NCBI GenBank assembly: GCA_021604005.1
Contig: BQIV01000024.1
Location: forward strand, 1-64,000
Source of the DNA: Nitrospirales bacterium
GTDB lineage: Bacteria; Nitrospirota; Nitrospiria; Nitrospirales; UBA8639
Direction: 5' to 3'
Length of the DNA: 64,000 nucleotides
Each line of letters starts with the position of its first letter. Positions within the stretch are counted from its first letter, which is position 1. Positions 1-9,218 of this stretch are shown here, piece after piece. The notes under the pieces were generated by a model. The model did no database searches, was not told where the DNA came from, and saw only the letters and a program-made list of their open reading frames with translations. Both the position numbers and the translations under genes were made by a program.

Positions 1-324
1 ATCGCTCGGATCCCACATCCGTTTGTTCCCCGCGATAGTCGGCCGCCCCTGCTCCCAGGCACATTTGTACAGGCGGAGATCGAAGGACGGGAACGCCATG
101 ACATCTTTCTCTTACCCCCTGCCGCCATCAATACCACAACACACGAAGTCATGATTGTCGATGACGCCAACCGCGTGACCCTTCACCAACTCGACATTCT
201 CAAACAGGAACCGGATCGCGTGTTGGTCCGTGGCGGACTGCAGGCAGGGGACCGGGTCGTCCTCTCCGGCATCGATGTCCCGGTGGATGGTCTAGAAGTG
301 CAAATCGCCTCACCACAATCCTAG
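1..324 (+). CDS. RND/HlyD-type periplasmic adaptor, C-terminal part only
   Basis: The window opens inside a reading frame of 107 codons closed by TAG at 322. It reads like the last beta-barrel and membrane-proximal part of a membrane fusion protein: LLPGTFVQAEI, then LPPAAI, VMIVDDANRV, and a closing VLVRGGLQAGDRVVLSGI, the pattern that ends most RND-pump adaptors. Such proteins link an inner-membrane pump to an outer-membrane channel. The start and partners lie upstream of the window, and no pump gene follows. It is unrelated in position to the complete RND operon at 34.9-41 kb. Confidence 0.75.
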   Translation: MARIPHPFVPRDSRPPLLPGTFVQAEIEGRERHDIFLLPPAAINTTTHEVMIVDDANRVTLHQLDILKQEPDRVLVRGGLQAGDRVVLSGIDVPVDGLEVQIASPQS

Positions 325-679
325 CTCCTATAGAGTATTAACTTTTCATTAAGACATATATGCCCTTCCGTCTGTACGAAGTGTGTCCTCGCACTGTGTG
401 AGTGGTGGACATTCGGCTGGAAGCTCTGTGGTTCCGCGATAGCCTTTGGGGATACGATTGCGTCAGAGGACATGTTGCTCGAGTCCACGGCTCACCCCAC
501 CGTTCATTGCCTATGTTCTTTGTCGTCTCAGTTTTGACTCCCTACCGGGTTTCGTCCCGGCGATCGAATGTATTGCTTGTCGCATCCCGAAGGGTGCATC
601 CTTTGTTGTGAAGGCAAAAGGACCCAAAACCATTGACGTCCAGGCCAGCTTCATCAGATGAGCTGAACTCCGGTAGGTG

Positions 680-716
680 GGGCGGGCTAACTCGCTACGC
701 TCAAACAAGCCCGCCC
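680..716. repeat. Intergenic hairpin, 9-bp stem
   Basis: GGGCGGGCT at 680-688 pairs with AGCCCGCCC at 708-716 around a 19-base loop. No T-run follows, so it is more likely a short dispersed palindromic repeat than a terminator. A second palindromic block lies at 810-848, where CCCTC/GAGGG encloses CCCCA-TGTG-TGGGG. The rest of 325-926 holds only short unsupported frames. Confidence 0.5.
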
Positions 717-926
717 AATATAAGAGGCGTTCACTCAACGGACTGGCCTGCAGACGTTAGAACATAGGTACTGAAAGAAAGTTAAAAAACTATAGGACAT
801 TCTAATTTTCCCTCGCCCCATGTGTGGGGGAGAGAGCCAGGGTGAGGGGGCCTTTTCGAATGCGCATAGTTGACGCGCATTATCTATAGTGATATTTTAT
901 AGAAACCACCTACTCAGGAGGGCCAC

Positions 927-1178
927 ATGCATTCACTTCGGGAACATCAATCATCAAAAAGACGTCCGGTAAACCTCACCATTAGGGATGATGTCTTAGC
1001 CGAAGCCAAGTCGCTCAATGTGAATGCGTCTCAAGCGGCTGAAGTTGGAATTCTCGAGGCGATCAAAAAGGCTCGGGAACAAGAATGGCTTCGCAATAAT
1101 CAAAAGGCGTTGCGGGCACATAACACACGCGCCGAGAAAGATGGGCCTCTGTTAACGCCTGATTGGGCAGACCACTAA
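927..1178 (+). CDS. ccdA: CcdA-type antitoxin
   Basis: An 83-residue protein with the order expected of CcdA: a short N-terminal DNA-binding segment (RRPVNLTIRDDVLAEAKSLN), a linker helix, and an acidic, tryptophan-containing tail (EWLRNNQKALRAHN, ending LLTPDWADH) that would wrap the toxin. In known systems CcdA neutralises the gyrase poison CcdB and represses the operon with it. AGGAGG at 917-922 lies just before the ATG. The stop codon overlaps the start of the toxin gene by one base (TAATG), the usual coupling for this pair. Confidence 0.85.
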   Translation: MHSLREHQSSKRRPVNLTIRDDVLAEAKSLNVNASQAAEVGILEAIKKAREQEWLRNNQKALRAHNTRAEKDGPLLTPDWADH

Positions 1179-1483
1179 TGGCTAGATTTGATGTTTACGC
1201 CTACTCAGGACGATCGGTTCCATTCGTTTTGGATGTCCAAGCAGATTTGCTCTCAGATCTGAAAACTCGGGTGGTTGTTCCCCTTATCCTTGAGTCTAAG
1301 GCTAGACAAGAGGTTTTGCCGCGGTTAAAACCTGTCTTTCAAGTCAATGGAAAACGCTACATTATGATGACAACGGATATTGGAACGATCAGAACAAAAG
1401 AGTTGGGCACCCTCATCGGCACCCTCAAAAGTCACCGACACGACATTACCGCAGCCTTGGACTTTCTTTTTCAAGGGTTTTAA
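1178..1483 (+). CDS. ccdB: CcdB-type gyrase toxin
   Basis: Starting at the ATG that shares its first base with the ccdA stop, the product is 101 residues, the length of the F-plasmid toxin. It keeps the CcdB framework: MARFDVYAY at the start, VLDVQADLL, VVVPLI, RYIMMTTDIGTI, and a C-terminal helix ending LDFLFQGF. The terminal WGI of the classical toxin, important for gyrase binding, is QGF here. That may alter or weaken activity, although variation at this end appears to be common in chromosomal homologues. Frame and length look intact. Confidence 0.85.
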   Translation: MARFDVYAYSGRSVPFVLDVQADLLSDLKTRVVVPLILESKARQEVLPRLKPVFQVNGKRYIMMTTDIGTIRTKELGTLIGTLKSHRHDITAALDFLFQGF

Positions 1484-1588
1484 GCAACAATCGTATTGCC
1501 CCCTTCTAACCTCTTCAATGCATAGAGATTCAAGGCATCCCTGCCGCCCAAAATGTTGTCGTACCGGATGTATCGATCGATTTTTTTT

Positions 1589-1840
1589 CTACGATGTAGA
1601 TAGGGCCAATCGACGACCATGCATCACATCTTGACTCGTTACTTGTCGTAAACCGGTTGCCGGGACGGAAACCACGGCAATTGTGTCTCCATTACCGGCA
1701 AAACACTCCACCTCATAGCCTTCCGGATACTCTCTGGTTGCAGGGTGATGCTCAACAATCGTCCACATGTCTCCCGGCACTAACTCATGCTCACGAATAT
1801 CTTGTGTCAGAATCACTCGAGAAAACAAAGGTAGTGTCAT
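1589..1840 (-). CDS. DUF4926 domain protein
   Basis: An 83-residue protein starting at the ATG at 1840, preceded by GGAG on the minus strand; a longer in-frame start at 1918 has no such site. MTLPLFSRVILTQDIREH followed by LVPGDMWTIVEHH and YEVECFAGNGDTIAVVSV matches the DUF4926 pattern, a small beta-barrel of unknown role often found next to toxin-antitoxin or DUF6883 genes. No DUF6883 partner is visible. It runs towards ccdAB and probably belongs to the same accessory patch. Confidence 0.65.
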   Translation of the reverse strand: MTLPLFSRVILTQDIREHELVPGDMWTIVEHHPATREYPEGYEVECFAGNGDTIAVVSVPATGLRQVTSQDVMHGRRLALSTS

Positions 1841-2253
1841 GGCTGTTTCTCCGGAATAAGAGTAATAAAGCGAGCGATAGACTCTCCGTGGCGAATCATC
1901 CAGATTGACCGGATCCATCGGCTATTGGCCCATCTTAATCAACATAAAAGATTTGGTGATCAATCACAATCCGTATTTAGCAACATTAAATAGAATCTGG
2001 ATGTATCGACATATGTCGTTCAAGATACATTCATTTCCTATCTCTAGCCTGCAAACTCGACTCCGTTCCCTCGCCACCACGATAGGTCAATTACGACATC
2101 GATCGAGACAGGAAAGATTTGGATATTGTTGCAAGCAACAGCAAATGGTGCACCAGCCTGTAGTTTGGCAAACAAAACCCCGACTATAATCGGTCTGGCC
2201 ACGAATTCCACCTTGGGTTGTGAACTCAAGAACACTTTAGAAATGAGTTTGCT

Positions 2254-2838
2254 GTGAAACACACCCGCTCATCAACATTCCTTGCCGATCAACATCTTGA
2301 CATGCCCATTTCTCATCTCAATGATGTTGCGGAGTCTGTTGAAAAAGAAACGATTTTAACGCTCTATGATGAGTGCCATGATGAGCTGGTTCAATTCATT
2401 TCCGGATCGATTCAGCCGCCTCTTTCCGCCAACGATATCGTACAAGAGTCCTTTCTCCGCTTGGTACGGCATCCCAACCTTCAAGATATCGACAATCTCA
2501 AAGCCTATCTTTTTCGGATTGCTCTGAACCTGTCCGTGGATTATCAGCGCCAGCATCTGACATCAACAAAAGCATTACAACGATTCGGAAGTCAGGAGCG
2601 ACACCGGGTAGAGACTCGTACGGCAGAAACCATGCTCCTCGCAAAAGAAGAGCTGGTACGCCTTCACCAGGCGTTGACTGAACTCTCGCCCTTGTGTCAG
2701 CGAATTTTTTATCTCAACCGATTCAAGGGATTCAAACACCGAGCAATCGCCGAACAACTTCACATTTCCGTCCGAACGGTCGAAGATAATGTGAAGCGCG
2801 CGCTCCTGCACGCCCATCGCCGCTTGGGACAGATGTAA
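2254..2838 (+). CDS. FecI-like ECF RNA polymerase sigma factor
   Basis: Up to 194 residues from a GTG at 2254; an ATG at 2302 (MPISHL) would give 178 residues and is equally plausible. Region 2 is seen in DIVQESFLRLVRHPN and LKAYLFRIALNLSVDYQR. Region 4 is seen in LSPLCQRIFYLNRFKGFKH followed by the helix-turn-helix IAEQLHISVRTVEDNVKRAL. The spacing and the FecR and TonB receptor genes directly downstream fit a FecI-type factor that turns on the iron-uptake operon when the receptor signals ligand. About 215 bases separate it from the anti-sigma gene. Confidence 0.88.
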   Translation: MKHTRSSTFLADQHLDMPISHLNDVAESVEKETILTLYDECHDELVQFISGSIQPPLSANDIVQESFLRLVRHPNLQDIDNLKAYLFRIALNLSVDYQRQHLTSTKALQRFGSQERHRVETRTAETMLLAKEELVRLHQALTELSPLCQRIFYLNRFKGFKHRAIAEQLHISVRTVEDNVKRALLHAHRRLGQM

Positions 2839-3053
2839 TATCACCTTTCCCGCTCACACCCTCTACATTTTTCACGACCGACATCAGGTGTCTGCATAAA
2901 AAAACTGTCAGCAACATTATCGGCAAAGCCTCAAAGATTAAAGTCTCACGTTCAAACTTTGGACCTGCATGATCATGTGGGTTTGCCCTTCTATTTCGTC
3001 TCATATATGTTCCCTTGCTCATGGAACATTATAGCTGAGACACTTGACTGCAT

Positions 3054-4067
3054 ATGAATACCCCCCAACACGATTCACAATCCGAGCCCGAACTCACAAA
3101 CCTTCAGAAAGAAGCCTTCGATTGGCTGGTCCGTTTAACTTCCGGAGACACGTCGCCAGAAGAGGTGAAAAGGTTTGACGCCTGGAAAGCCAGCAGCCCC
3201 GCGCATGAACAGGCCTGGCAAGAAGCCTCTAGGGTGTGGCAGGGATTCGAACAGTTACCCAAAGACCATCGGCCGGGCCGCGCGCCGCTCAAGAAGTCAT
3301 CCAGACGGCCTACAACAAGTAGTCCGAAGAGACGAAAGTATCAAGCACGCACCCCCTATCTACGGTGGGCAGCCGCACTCACGACAACCGCCATGCTGTT
3401 TACGCTGCTCTTACTCGCACCACCGCCTCACCACTGGCTCGCGGATATCTCGACAGGGGTTGGAGAACGCCGCACCATGCCTCTCCCCGACGGGTCGACT
3501 GTGGAGATGAATAGCCAAACTGCTCTCCAACTCGAATTCACGGACACACACCGTATTGTGGAGCTTCTTTCAGGAGAAGCCGCGTTTCAAGTTGAACACG
3601 ATGCAGCGCGACCCTTCGTCGTGTCCAGTGACCAAGGCAACGCAGAAGCGCTGGGCACGGAATTCATTGTCGGGCACCGGGATGCACACACCTTGGTGGC
3701 GGTACGAGAGGGCACAGTCGAAGTCCGCTACCCTCAGCATGACCAAAGGACTATTCTCAACGCGGGAGAAGCCGCAGGATACAGCCCCGCACAAGGACTT
3801 CAACCCATGCCACTCGTTGATTGGGATATGCTTTCCGCATGGCGGGATGGGTACCTGGTCTTTGACAACACGCCGTTAGCCGATGTGCTTGCCCAGATTA
3901 ACTTGCACCGCACAGGACACATCATTTTACTGGATGACTCCCTGGCCGACCATCGAATCAGCGGACTCTTCCGGCTGGATGCCATGGCCGACGTCGTCAC
4001 CACTATCGTCGACACCACGCCAGCCCGGCTCGCCAGCATCACACCGTATCTCGTCATGTTGTATTAG
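3054..4067 (+). CDS. FecR-like transmembrane anti-sigma regulator
   Basis: A 337-residue protein. Residues about 20-70 form the cytoplasmic DUF4880-type sigma-binding part (EAFDWLVRLTSGDTSPEEV, then FDAWKASSPAHEQAWQE). One membrane segment follows at about 103-122 (YLRWAAALTTTAMLFTLLLL). The periplasmic FecR domain has GVGERRTMPLPDGSTVEMN, ELLSGEAAFQVEHD and GTEFIVGHR, and a C-terminal STN-like tail (LADVLAQINLHRTGHIIL) would touch the receptor. In the Fec paradigm this protein passes the ligand signal from receptor to sigma factor. The gene lies between the sigma and receptor genes. Confidence 0.87.
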   Translation: MNTPQHDSQSEPELTNLQKEAFDWLVRLTSGDTSPEEVKRFDAWKASSPAHEQAWQEASRVWQGFEQLPKDHRPGRAPLKKSSRRPTTSSPKRRKYQARTPYLRWAAALTTTAMLFTLLLLAPPPHHWLADISTGVGERRTMPLPDGSTVEMNSQTALQLEFTDTHRIVELLSGEAAFQVEHDAARPFVVSSDQGNAEALGTEFIVGHRDAHTLVAVREGTVEVRYPQHDQRTILNAGEAAGYSPAQGLQPMPLVDWDMLSAWRDGYLVFDNTPLADVLAQINLHRTGHIILLDDSLADHRISGLFRLDAMADVVTTIVDTTPARLASITPYLVMLY

Positions 4068-4257
4068 AGTCTGAGGCATCGCCTCATTCTCAACATTTGC
4101 CTACCCTTTCTACACTCATGATCAGCAAGCAGCTCTCTCCGCAAAAAAAAATCTTGAAATTTTCGATTTCTTCACGTGGGTTTCCGATTTCACTTCGTCT
4201 TTATCATGTAGGAACATTTTTCACTTTTTTATTCATTTTGACGCGGAGACACGACGT

Positions 4258-6735
4258 ATGCATGCGAGTCAGATTTTGCACCATTCACAACCAGAAACTC
4301 CTCAACGAACCCGCACACACCTGCACAGAGCCAGTCTCACCTTGGTGTGCTGGCTGCTGCTCAGCATGACTATTCCCTCTTTGGCTGTTTCTGCTTCCGG
4401 CAATGCCATTGATTTCGATATTCCAGCCCAGTCATTGGACCGGGCGTTACGCACCTTTGCCAAACAAAGCCAGACGTCCGTGCTCTACGACAGCCAAGTG
4501 AGCCGGCCATACACATCGCAACGGGTCGTCGGTGGATATACCGTCAATCAAGCGCTCAACCTACTCTTGCGTGACACCGAACTGACCTACCGGAAAACGT
4601 CAACGGGTGTTTTTACGATCGAAGAGTCAGCCGATCCCGTCACCCCCCTATTAGTGGCGGCCACCGATACACCGGCCGAGACTCGAACGCAAAGTCCCAC
4701 GACTGACAATGCGCCGGTCGAAACCCTGCCCGAAGTGCTGGTCCCTGGCTTCCGACTGACGCGCGACTCCTACAGCGCCCCCAACGCAACGACGGCCACA
4801 AAGCTGGATACCCCCATCATGCAGACGCCGGTGTCGATTCAGGTCGTCCCGCCGCAAGTCTTGAAAGACCAGCAGGCGATCGAACTATCACGTGCGTTGG
4901 AGAACGTCAGCGGTGTCTATCCGAGCCAAGGATTCAACCTCACCAATGCATTCAATGTCAGAGGGTTTCAAACCTTCACCTACTACCGTAATGGGATGCC
5001 GATCGAGGCGGCCCTCACACAAGCAGGTAGACGGGAAATGGGGAATATCGAACGTTTGGAAGTTTTAAAAGGCCCGGCCTCGTTCCTGTACGGGCGTATT
5101 AATCCGGGAGGGCTGGTCAATATGGTCACCAAGCAGCCGCTCAACAAACCCTACTACGCTCTGCAACAGCAATTCGGCTCGTTCGAGCGCTACCGCACCA
5201 CGGGGGACGCGACTGGTCCGCTCACTAAAGATGGCTCTCTTCTCTATCGTATCAATTTTACGCACGAGACCTTTGATTCCTTCCGTGACTTTGTGGATGG
5301 GGAACGGCTATTTATCGTCCCCGTTCTACGTTGGGAAATCAGTGACCAAACACAGATCACCTTCGAAATGGAGTATCAACACAACGAAACATTCATCGAC
5401 TTCGGCGTTCCAGCCATTGGCGATCGTCCCGCCAATCTTCCCCGCCGCCGTCACTTGGGCGGCGAACCCGACAATAAGGATGAATCGGATTACGTCTTAG
5501 GAGGTTTTCATTGGTCGCATGCATTTAACGACGACTGGTCGATTTCCCATCGCTTCAATGCTTTATTGAGCACGGAAGACGGCACGGCATCCTTACCAAG
5601 TGGGGTTCAAGCGGATGGCCGAACACTCAATCGGTTTTCATCTGAATTCGAGGACAACAAAGTCGAGACATACTTCACGACGGTCAACGTCAACGGATCC
5701 CTCGACACCTTCGGTCTCAACCATACGCTACTGGTCGGCGGAGATTATTACAATTTCACCAATACCCTGAACGTGATTAGCAGAACGCTGAATTCTGTAG
5801 ACATTTTTGCTCCTGATTTTTCGCAGGGTCCTGGAGCTCTGACTTCTATGCCCTCCCATGTCAACGCTCAGAAAGAGCGTTATGGGATTTACATACAGGA
5901 TCAGATCGAACTCCCGTTTAACGTTTTCCTGCTGGCCGGAGGACGGTTTGACTACGCCAAAGTGGAGAGTAAAGGGAGCAATGTCAATATTGATGAAGAG
6001 GCATTAAAACCTCGATTTGGTATACTCTGGCAGCCCGTGCCACAATTATCCTTTTTCGGCAGTTATGTGGAAAACTTCGGTAGTGACGACTTTTTCAGCG
6101 TTAACCCGGACGGCACAGTCTTACCCCCCGATACGGCTGATCAATGGGAAGTCGGAGTCAAAACCGAGCTGCTGGATGGCCGCTTGCGGGGTACTTTAGC
6201 ATTTTATGATTTGACCAAGCAGAATATTGCCACACCCGACTTGAACAATCCGACGTTTTCACGAGCAACTGGGGAAGCACGAAACCGTGGCATTGAGCTG
6301 GACGTGACAGCCGAGATTCTGCCGGGCTGGAAAACAATCGGCGTGTATTCCTATATCGACTCCGAGATCACCAAAGATAACAGTGGCAATCAAGGTAATC
6401 GCTTCGCCAACGTTCCCCGCCATGGTGGATCGTTCTGGACCACCTATACCTTTCAGGAAAACCAACTGCGTGGGCTGACTCTGGGTGCAGGCGTCGTAGC
6501 GCGCAGCGAGCAGGAAGCGGATAACGCCAACACCGCTCAACTGCCTGGCTATGCGCTAGTCCACCTGCTAAGCAGCTATTCGTGGAATATTGGTGGCACA
6601 CGCATGACCACTCAGTTGAATGTGGAAAATTTGCTCAACAAAAAATATTTTCCAAACAGCGCCGGTAGCCGCAACCGAATCGATGTCGGCGCGCCGCGTG
6701 TGTTTTTAGGTATGCTACGGGCAGAATTTAACTAA
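4258..6735 (+). CDS. TonB-dependent siderophore receptor with STN signalling domain
   Basis: An 825-residue outer-membrane receptor. After a long signal region (to about residue 43) comes a secretin/TonB N-terminal domain (AIDFDIPAQSLDRALRTFAK to FTIEES) that identifies a transducing FecA/FpvA-type receptor. A TonB box follows (ETLPEVLV), then a plug domain (VSIQVVPPQVLKDQQ, FNVRGFQTF, LEVLKGPASFLYGRINPGG) and a 22-strand-type barrel ending in the terminal phenylalanine motif GMLRAEFN. With the FecI and FecR genes upstream it should import a ferric siderophore and switch on its own expression. Confidence 0.9.
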   Translation: MHASQILHHSQPETPQRTRTHLHRASLTLVCWLLLSMTIPSLAVSASGNAIDFDIPAQSLDRALRTFAKQSQTSVLYDSQVSRPYTSQRVVGGYTVNQALNLLLRDTELTYRKTSTGVFTIEESADPVTPLLVAATDTPAETRTQSPTTDNAPVETLPEVLVPGFRLTRDSYSAPNATTATKLDTPIMQTPVSIQVVPPQVLKDQQAIELSRALENVSGVYPSQGFNLTNAFNVRGFQTFTYYRNGMPIEAALTQAGRREMGNIERLEVLKGPASFLYGRINPGGLVNMVTKQPLNKPYYALQQQFGSFERYRTTGDATGPLTKDGSLLYRINFTHETFDSFRDFVDGERLFIVPVLRWEISDQTQITFEMEYQHNETFIDFGVPAIGDRPANLPRRRHLGGEPDNKDESDYVLGGFHWSHAFNDDWSISHRFNALLSTEDGTASLPSGVQADGRTLNRFSSEFEDNKVETYFTTVNVNGSLDTFGLNHTLLVGGDYYNFTNTLNVISRTLNSVDIFAPDFSQGPGALTSMPSHVNAQKERYGIYIQDQIELPFNVFLLAGGRFDYAKVESKGSNVNIDEEALKPRFGILWQPVPQLSFFGSYVENFGSDDFFSVNPDGTVLPPDTADQWEVGVKTELLDGRLRGTLAFYDLTKQNIATPDLNNPTFSRATGEARNRGIELDVTAEILPGWKTIGVYSYIDSEITKDNSGNQGNRFANVPRHGGSFWTTYTFQENQLRGLTLGAGVVARSEQEADNANTAQLPGYALVHLLSSYSWNIGGTRMTTQLNVENLLNKKYFPNSAGSRNRIDVGAPRVFLGMLRAEFN

Positions 6736-6758
6736 TTTATGCCGAAGACAGGATAGCA

Positions 6759-8027
6759 ATGACAATCATGACTCGTCCTTTTTGGGTCTGGCTCCATCGG
6801 TGGGCGGGATTGGTGATGGCCGGCTTTCTTATCTGCGCCAGCCTCACCGGCAGCCTGATGGCCTTTTACCCCGAGTTGGAACGGGCTCTCAACCCGCAGT
6901 GGTATCCCACGCCGCAAGACGGCCGCCCACTCGATCTGGCGACGCTGATCGAGCGGGCCGAGTCGTACGCGCCGGAGGCGCAGGTTGAAGGCGTCGCACT
7001 CCGCAGTTTTATGGACAACACCTTGGCCTGGGTCGCCCCCAAAGATCCGGACCACCCCCTCGCCTTCAATCACCTCATGCTCGATCCCTGGACCGGCGAA
7101 GAATTGGGCCGCCGGCAGTTCGGAGATCTTTCCGACGGATTACAGAATGTGATGTCGTTTCTCTACGACTTTCACTTCACGCTCGGCTTGAACTCGTACG
7201 GCATGTGGGCACTGGGTATTTGCGCCTTGATCTGGACGATCGATTGTTTTGTGGGCCTATATCTAACGTTTCCGGTTTGGAGGCGAATACACATACCCGG
7301 CGGCGGCTCTGTCAAGTCTCGCCGTTCGTGGTGGATGCGTTGGAAACCGGCCTGGATGATTCGGAGCGACAAAAGCCGGTACCGGCTCAACTTTGATCTG
7401 CATCGAGCCGGCGGCTTATGGCTGTGGATCGCGTTCCTGGTTTTTGCCTGGTCCAGCGTCTACATGAATCTCTGGGATACGGTGTATACCTGGACCACAC
7501 AAGCGGTAACCGAGTACAAAGCGCCATGGACCGAGTTGCCGAATGTGGATCGTCACGTGACAAATCCCCGCTTGTCTTGGCGCGAGGCTCAAACACGAGG
7601 CGAGCAGCTCATGGCGGAACTCGCGCAAGAGCATGACTTTACGATCGAGTCGGCTCATATGTTGTTTCTGAATCCGGCAAAAGGCGTATACGTGTATGCC
7701 GTCCGTAGCTCGCTGGAATTTGAAGGTCCGCGCCGCAGTTTCACAAAAGTGTTTTTCGATGCGAATACTGGCGAACGTCGATTCTGGCTGCTCCCGTCTG
7801 GACAATACAGCGGCAACACATTCAGTAACTGGCTAATCTCGCTACACGAGGCCAACGTATTCGGGCTGCCCTACCGCATCTTCGTCTGCACACTGGGCCT
7901 GCTGACGGTGATACTCTCTGTCACCGGCATCATTATCTGGCTCAAGAAGCGGCACAGCCGGAACATTGTCGCAGTAAGACAGCAGGTAAGGCGCTCAGCA
8001 CTTCAAGAACATTCACTTCAACTCTAA
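6759..8027 (+). CDS. PepSY-associated TM protein, probable siderophore-iron reductase type
   Basis: A 422-residue integral membrane protein with the PepSY_TM layout: a first helix with WLHRWAGLVMAGFLI and LTGSLMAFYPELE, a periplasmic part, a helix near YGMWALGICALIWTIDCF, another at GLWLWIAFLVFAWSSVY, a second periplasmic domain, and a last helix (FVCTLGLLTVILSVTGIIIWL). Several histidines sit at helix ends. Members next to siderophore receptors are thought to reduce or process the ferric chelate in the periplasm. It begins 23 bases after the receptor stop, so co-transcription is likely. The enzymatic role is inferred. Confidence 0.8.
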   Translation: MTIMTRPFWVWLHRWAGLVMAGFLICASLTGSLMAFYPELERALNPQWYPTPQDGRPLDLATLIERAESYAPEAQVEGVALRSFMDNTLAWVAPKDPDHPLAFNHLMLDPWTGEELGRRQFGDLSDGLQNVMSFLYDFHFTLGLNSYGMWALGICALIWTIDCFVGLYLTFPVWRRIHIPGGGSVKSRRSWWMRWKPAWMIRSDKSRYRLNFDLHRAGGLWLWIAFLVFAWSSVYMNLWDTVYTWTTQAVTEYKAPWTELPNVDRHVTNPRLSWREAQTRGEQLMAELAQEHDFTIESAHMLFLNPAKGVYVYAVRSSLEFEGPRRSFTKVFFDANTGERRFWLLPSGQYSGNTFSNWLISLHEANVFGLPYRIFVCTLGLLTVILSVTGIIIWLKKRHSRNIVAVRQQVRRSALQEHSLQL

Positions 8028-8105
8028 TGCGGCTTTGAGACGTTTACGCATTTGTCGTGGTTTTTAGAAATGCCTAAATATTTTTTACCGGGAATCATAT
8101 ACACA

Positions 8106-8456
8106 ATGATTCAATTTGATACGGTCATGTACTTTGTCGTAGATATTGGCAGTGCAGCAGAGTGGTATTCCAAAGTTTTTGAATCGAAGGTCGAATGGGA
8201 AAATGAACAGTATGCATTCATACGAGTGGGTAAGCATCGAATTGGGTTTCATCCTGAGGACGAAAAATCCCGCTCGGGTACAGGTGGTCCAATCGTCTAT
8301 TGGCAAGTTGACTCACTTTCGATTGCGATGAAACAGTTAGAAGAACTGGGTGCCACCGTGCAGAGAGGAACACTAAAAACAGACTTGGGAGAGTGGACAT
8401 GTGTGCTGGTAGATCCATTCAAGAATGTATTAGGGCTGATGTCATACCGAACCTAA
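8106..8456 (+). CDS. VOC-family (glyoxalase/bleomycin resistance fold) protein
   Basis: A 116-residue protein if started at ATG 8106 (MIQFDTVMYFVVDIGSAAEW); the frame extends up to 8052, but the family begins near this methionine. Hallmarks are WYSKVFESKVEWE, GKHRIGFHPEDE, VYWQVDSLSIAMKQLEELGA and VLVDPFKNVLGLM, the two beta-alpha-beta-beta-beta units of vicinal oxygen chelate proteins. Histidine and glutamate candidates for metal binding exist but the substrate cannot be named. It follows the PepSY gene by about 80 bases and may be the last gene of that operon. Confidence 0.75.
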   Translation: MIQFDTVMYFVVDIGSAAEWYSKVFESKVEWENEQYAFIRVGKHRIGFHPEDEKSRSGTGGPIVYWQVDSLSIAMKQLEELGATVQRGTLKTDLGEWTCVLVDPFKNVLGLMSYRT

Positions 8457-8592
8457 TACATCACTCCACCAGGCAGAGGACATCACACACGGCCAATCAT
8501 GCACATTCCTTCACAGCATGCCTGTGGATCAAGAGAGGTCAGGAATCCGCATCAATCCTTGTTTGTTGCAAGGATTGGTCATGATCGCTAGA

Positions 8593-8612
8593 CGAGCATT
8601 GCTCGTTTTTCT
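8593..8612 (+). terminator. Rho-independent terminator
   Basis: CGAGC-ATT-GCTCG is followed by TTTTTCTTT, a short stem with a T-run. It sits between the VOC gene and exbB, so exbB is probably transcribed from its own promoter or by read-through. Confidence 0.6.
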
Positions 8613-8627
8613 TTATAACACATCTCC

Positions 8628-9218
8628 ATGCAACAAATTCTTATCAATGACGGGTGGATGATGATTCCCATTGTGCTCTCGTTGTTCCTCGGTATCGGCA
8701 TCATCCTTGAACGCGGAATCTATTTTTTGATGCACCGGGCCAACACGGCTCCGGAAAACATGCTGCAGTTGATGGAACAAGGCAAATTTACTGATGCATT
8801 GGCTATCATGGAACAGCACCGGAATCCAGTCTTACACATGTTGGCCTCGGGAATTGCACACCGGCTGCACGATCCCGTGAAGGCCATGGAAAGCCGGGGG
8901 CTGGAGGAAGTCAGAAAAATGAAACGTGGGCTCCCCAGCTTGGATACGATCATTACCCTCGGTCCGCTCTTGGGATTGCTGGGGACGATCATTGGGATGA
9001 TCGACTCTTTCGGCATCATGGCCTCGGACGGACTTGGGCAGCCACATGCGGTTACCGGCGGCGTGGCTGAAGCTTTGATCTGCACGGCAGCTGGGATTTT
9101 TGTCGCCGTTGCTATCCTCATTCCTTACAATTATTTCCTGGCCCGTGTTGACCGGGAAACCGAACGGATCGAATACTTTGCGACACGGGCGGAGATCGCT
9201 CTGGCACCATCCAGATAA
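8628..9218 (+). CDS. exbB: ExbB/TolQ/MotA-family proton channel
   Basis: A 196-residue protein with three membrane segments: MMIPIVLSLFLGIGIILER near the start, then ITLGPLLGLLGTIIGMIDSF and ALICTAAGIFVAVAILIPYNYF. The motifs LGTIIGMI and ALICTAAG are characteristic of ExbB/TolQ, which convert the proton gradient into motion of TonB or TolA. Its place next to a TonB receptor locus favours ExbB. No ExbD or TonB gene follows in the window, so partners must be encoded elsewhere. Confidence 0.8.
   Translation: MQQILINDGWMMIPIVLSLFLGIGIILERGIYFLMHRANTAPENMLQLMEQGKFTDALAIMEQHRNPVLHMLASGIAHRLHDPVKAMESRGLEEVRKMKRGLPSLDTIITLGPLLGLLGTIIGMIDSFGIMASDGLGQPHAVTGGVAEALICTAAGIFVAVAILIPYNYFLARVDRETERIEYFATRAEIALAPSR

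Noticed and set aside
402-738. Short frames on both strands before ccdA
   Set aside because: They overlap one another and a palindromic repeat, lack ribosome sites and show no known motif.
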